From: Mangrovimonas sp. ST2L15
Lineage (GTDB): Bacteria > Bacteroidota > Bacteroidia > Flavobacteriales > Flavobacteriaceae
DNA: 64,000 nt
Assembly: GCF_001280515.1 (NCBI RefSeq)
Contig: NZ_LBIQ01000030.1
Location: forward strand, 1,054,001 to 1,118,000
Direction of reading: 5' to 3'
The position numbers and the translations under genes are program-made. Below are positions 61,583-64,000 of the stretch, one piece after another (the first letter of the stretch is position 1; each line of letters opens with the position of its first letter). Under the pieces are notes generated by a model. It made no database searches. It worked only from the letters and a program-made list of their open reading frames with translations, and was not told the DNA's origin.

Positions 61583-62242
61583 TTAATCATGAAAAAATTG
61601 ACTCCAATTGACAGGGAGAAGATGATCGGCCATTTGGTCGGCCCGATATTCGCCATTTCTTATTAAGGTTTCCCCTTCGGGGTTTATGGCAATAAAGGTT
61701 CCGCAAAGTGTAGGAGTTAATTGTAGTTTGTTCTTAAAGAAATTGTCCGGGTCATTAAAAAAGTATTCTGATTTAAATGATTTTCTATTTTTTAATTTGA
61801 TTCCCTCTTCAAATAAGACGATAAAATAAATTTCATTTTCGTTTAGTAATTCCTGGATGTCATTTAGAAACATTTTTCGGTCGGTTATTTCTGTGCTATC
61901 CCAAATGTTATCTCTGTTATTTGTACAAAGGTCATCTTTGTATCTGTATTCTATAACTATTGACCAGTTAGGGGGGATTTTATGTGGCGTAATAATTTCT
62001 AATTGATTCCGTATTTGGTTGTAATCAAACAAACCTTTTAAATATAAATTTTTGGAAAGTTGGAAGTACTGGGTATCATTTTTAAAATAACTCCATGTTG
62101 AATTAAGGGAATCCGCTCCCCATTTTGCTCTATATTTTTCCCAATTAATTTCTTGTCCTGTGGTATCAAGGTAAATTTTATCTTGAGAAAATGTGGGAAA
62201 ACTTAATATCGAAATGATTATAACGACTAGGATTTGTTTCAT
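61583..62242 (-). CDS. Hypothetical exported protein downstream of engB
   Basis: 219 residues with a signal peptide (SILSFPTFSQ). The mature part has alternating strand-helix pieces and the C-terminal CGTFIAINPEGETLIRNGEYR resembles the second half of a thioredoxin-fold protein (strand, cis-Pro-free), but no CxxC is present. I do not recognise a family. Its ATG overlaps the engB stop by 4 nt, so it is translationally coupled to engB. Confidence 0.6.
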   Translation of the reverse strand: MKQILVVIIISILSFPTFSQDKIYLDTTGQEINWEKYRAKWGADSLNSTWSYFKNDTQYFQLSKNLYLKGLFDYNQIRNQLEIITPHKIPPNWSIVIEYRYKDDLCTNNRDNIWDSTEITDRKMFLNDIQELLNENEIYFIVLFEEGIKLKNRKSFKSEYFFNDPDNFFKNKLQLTPTLCGTFIAINPEGETLIRNGEYRADQMADHLLPVNWSQFFHD

Positions 62243-62841
62243 TTAAACAAATTCTGATTAAGATCTTGAATATAATTCAACAGCTCATCCTTTCCTACGT
62301 TTTTGGATGAGGAGGTTATAAAATAATTGGGCATATCCTCCCAAAATTGAAGCATATCACTTTTATAGTCTTCAATATGCTTATCAATAGCACCCGGTTT
62401 TAGTTTGTCGGCTTTGGTGAAAATGATGGAAAAAGGGATCATGTTCTCGCCTAACCACTGCATGAATTCTAAATCTATAGGTTGGGGTTTGTGTCTAATA
62501 TCTACAAGAACAAAGGCACACACCAGTTGTTTTCTTTTGCTGAAATATTCAGTAATAAATTTCTGAAATGTTTTTTTGGCGCTTTTAGAAACTCTCGCGT
62601 AACCATACCCAGGAAGATCCACCAAATACCAATTGCCATTTATTATAAAATGGTTGATTAACTGTGTTTTACCTGGTCTTCCAGAGGTTTTTGCTAAACT
62701 CTTTCTGTTGGTCAGCATGTTAATTAAGGAAGATTTACCAACATTGCTTCGTCCTATAAATGCGTATTCTGGTAAGTTGTTTTTAGGACATTTTGCAACG
62801 TCAGAATTGCTCATCACAAATTCCGCTGACTTTATTTCCAT
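62239..62841 (-). CDS. engB: Ribosome-biogenesis GTPase EngB/YsxC
   Basis: 200 residues. GTPase motifs: P-loop GRSNVGKSS (30-38), switch II DLPGYGYARV, NKxD-type TKADK near 143 and SSSKN near 177. It helps assemble the large ribosomal subunit. 6-nt gap downstream of the alpha/beta hydrolase. The set hydrolase - engB - mraZ (divergent) is common beside the division/cell-wall cluster in Flavobacteriaceae. Confidence 0.96.
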   Translation of the reverse strand: MEIKSAEFVMSNSDVAKCPKNNLPEYAFIGRSNVGKSSLINMLTNRKSLAKTSGRPGKTQLINHFIINGNWYLVDLPGYGYARVSKSAKKTFQKFITEYFSKRKQLVCAFVLVDIRHKPQPIDLEFMQWLGENMIPFSIIFTKADKLKPGAIDKHIEDYKSDMLQFWEDMPNYFITSSSKNVGKDELLNYIQDLNQNLFK

Positions 62842-62847
62842 GTTATC

Positions 62848-63615
62848 TTATTTGTAGCCTTTTTTGGTAAGCCAATTATCCAATATCTCATTGAATTCAT
62901 CAGGATGTTCCATCATAGCCGCATGACCACATTTATCAATCCAGAAGAGGTCAGAATCGGGTAGAAGTTCGTGAAATTCTTCAGCAACCTCAGGAGGTGT
63001 TACCGTGTCATTTTTTCCCCAAATAATACAAATTGGGATCTCCATATTGGGGAGGTCTTTTGCCATATTATGTCTAATGGCGCTTTTAGCAATTGCAAGT
63101 GTTTTTATTAGTTTATTTCGGTCATTGACCGTTGCAAAAACCTCGTCAACAATTTCTTTAGTAGCTACTTTAGGGTCATAAAAAACTTCTTCAGCCTTTT
63201 TCTTGATCACGTCATAGTCACTTCTTTTTGTATATCCACTTCCCATTGCACTTTCATAAAGACCAGAGCTGCCTGTTATGATTAAAGCCTTAACCTTATC
63301 AGGATAAAGTTTAGTGTGATAAAGTCCGATATGTCCTCCTAACGAATTTCCAAGCAGGATAACTTCTTTAAAGCCTTTATATTCAATGAAATCGTAAAGG
63401 TATTTAGCAAAACTTTTTACGTTCGTTTTTAAAAGGGACATGGTGTAAATGGGGAGTTCCGGAATTACAATCTTAAAACCTTTTTTACTGAAATAATCAG
63501 TAACGGAATCAAAGTTACTCAACCCACCCATCAAACCGTGTAAAACAATGATTGGGGTTCCTTCTCCTACTTCAATATAGCTGTAACTCTTCTCTTTTTT
63601 AAGTCTATGAGCCAT
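62848..63615 (-). CDS. Alpha/beta hydrolase
   Basis: 255 residues, no signal peptide. The nucleophile is Ser91 in LLGNSLGGHIG; the acid is the Asp of IWGKNDTVTPPE and the base the His of KCGHAAMMEHP. The oxyanion region is VLHGLMGGLSNFD. The fold is that of esterases and C-C hydrolases of the MhpC type; the substrate is unknown. First gene of the minus-strand run, divergent from mraZ. Confidence 0.88.
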   Translation of the reverse strand: MAHRLKKEKSYSYIEVGEGTPIIVLHGLMGGLSNFDSVTDYFSKKGFKIVIPELPIYTMSLLKTNVKSFAKYLYDFIEYKGFKEVILLGNSLGGHIGLYHTKLYPDKVKALIITGSSGLYESAMGSGYTKRSDYDVIKKKAEEVFYDPKVATKEIVDEVFATVNDRNKLIKTLAIAKSAIRHNMAKDLPNMEIPICIIWGKNDTVTPPEVAEEFHELLPDSDLFWIDKCGHAAMMEHPDEFNEILDNWLTKKGYK

Positions 63616-63641
63616 TAATAATTTGGTCTATTCATCAAAAA

Positions 63642-63649
63642 CAAATATA
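63642..63649 (-). promoter_or_regulatory. -7 box of the hydrolase-engB operon
   Basis: Minus-strand TATATTTG (63649-63642) is a perfect TAnnTTTG, 27 nt before the hydrolase ATG. Confidence 0.5.
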
Positions 63650-63833
63650 GGTAAATCATAATTAATATGTTCTAAATCTTTAACCTGAATTTAAATGTGG
63701 GCTGACAGATATTAACAATTTAGGGCGTGTATTTCTCCCACTTTTTTCCAAACTATGAACCTCTTTGAATTAGGGCATTGGCAAGTGTTCATGTCGAATT
63801 AAAGATTTGTTTGGTCGAAAAATTATCAACAAA

Positions 63834-63858
63834 GTGGGAGATTGTGGTAAAAAGTGGT
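63834..63858 (+). promoter_or_regulatory. MraZ-box repeats upstream of mraZ
   Basis: GTGG repeats at 63834 (GTGGG), 63844 (GTGGT) and 63854 (GTGGT) fall at an exact 10-nt period. MraZ is known to bind direct TGGGN repeats with 5-nt spacers upstream of its own gene. Fits autoregulation of the division/cell-wall cluster. Confidence 0.75.
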
Positions 63859-63869
63859 ATATTTTTCAA

Positions 63870-63877
63870 TATATTTG
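63870..63877 (+). promoter_or_regulatory. -7 box of mraZ
   Basis: TATATTTG, a perfect TAnnTTTG, 12 nt after the last GTGG repeat and 23 nt before the TTG start. The repeats thus cover the -33 zone, where MraZ would block polymerase. Confidence 0.55.
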
Positions 63878-63900
63878 GTTTTTATAGATCTATACGGCTT

Positions 63901-64000
63901 TTGAACTCATTAATAGGAACATACGAATGCAAAGTTGACTCGAAAGGGAGGCTGATGTTGCCTGCTCCGCTTAAAAAGCAGCTAATGCCTGTTTTGGAGA
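63901..64000 (+). CDS. mraZ: Transcriptional regulator MraZ, N-terminal part (3' truncated by window edge)
   Basis: The frame starting at TTG 63901 reads NSLIGTYECKVDSKGRLMLP and continues to the window end. This is the AbrB-like (SpoVT) N-terminal domain of MraZ, with the family signature DSKGRLMLPAPLK. MraZ controls the division and cell-wall (dcw) cluster, which should follow outside the window. The TTG start is inferred, because no ATG or GTG precedes it in frame nearby and it follows the -7 box by a normal distance. Confidence 0.9.
   Translation, partial: MNSLIGTYECKVDSKGRLMLPAPLKKQLMPVLE

Noticed and set aside
1-64000. CRISPR arrays, insertion sequences, prophage or integrase genes
   Set aside because: No regularly spaced repeats, transposase motifs or phage genes were seen in any frame.

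Overview
The window is AT-rich chromosomal DNA from a member of the Bacteroidota, most likely a marine Flavobacteriaceae. The signs are lipoprotein and AQ/SQ-type signal peptides, promoters with the Bacteroidota -7 box TAnnTTTG and no Shine-Dalgarno, the conserved block coaX - outer-membrane protein - TPR protein - lptC - CNNM - PpiD, a class II HMG-CoA reductase, and SusB-like GH97. I see no insertion sequence, prophage, CRISPR array or rRNA. There is one tRNA, tRNA-Phe(GAA).

Layout. 1-11.4 kb is an L-arabinose locus: a GH43 tail, GH51 arabinofuranosidase, araB, araD, araA, an exported aldose 1-epimerase, a sodium/sugar symporter, then a convergent GH97 glycosidase. A palindrome of the type AAGTGTA-N5-TACACTT lies at araB and recurs (16/19) at GH97, suggesting one regulator. 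11.4-18.7 kb holds an orphan promoter plus terminator (candidate small RNA or leader), an exported dikinase-like protein with glucan-water-dikinase domain order, and on the other strand a serine hydrolase followed by an ATP/ADP-translocase-like protein fused to HEAT repeats. 18.9-26 kb holds a TonB-like protein and an RND efflux operon ending in a PII-like protein and a DUF2892 membrane protein. 26-31 kb carries ppdK and fhs. 31-36 kb has an EF-G2-like factor lacking canonical GTPase residues, a thioredoxin-like lipoprotein and an MFS exporter. 36.8-44.8 kb is tRNA-Phe and the coaX-to-PpiD envelope block. 44.8-53.2 kb has mevalonate-pathway genes, then DPP4-type peptidase and two POT peptide transporters. 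53.2-58.1 kb is comEC, an NlpC/P60 hydrolase, lpxB and surE on the minus strand. 58.3-61.6 kb has a Prc-type protease and a lone DppC-type permease. 61.6-64 kb has engB, an alpha/beta hydrolase and the start of mraZ, which opens a division/cell-wall cluster.

The most notable signal is regulatory. Five promoters (candidate RNA at 11.6 kb, the tonB-like gene, the tolC/RND operon, ppdK, fhs) each have a 14-bp site of 5-N4-5 architecture placed exactly 22 nt before the -7 box, centred near -40. Four share ATGAC-N4-GTCAT; tolC has GTAAC-N4-GTTAC. This is the geometry of class II activation by CRP/FNR-family proteins and suggests one or two regulons joining carbon metabolism, envelope energy transduction and efflux. 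All functional statements are from reading the sequence; no database search was run.
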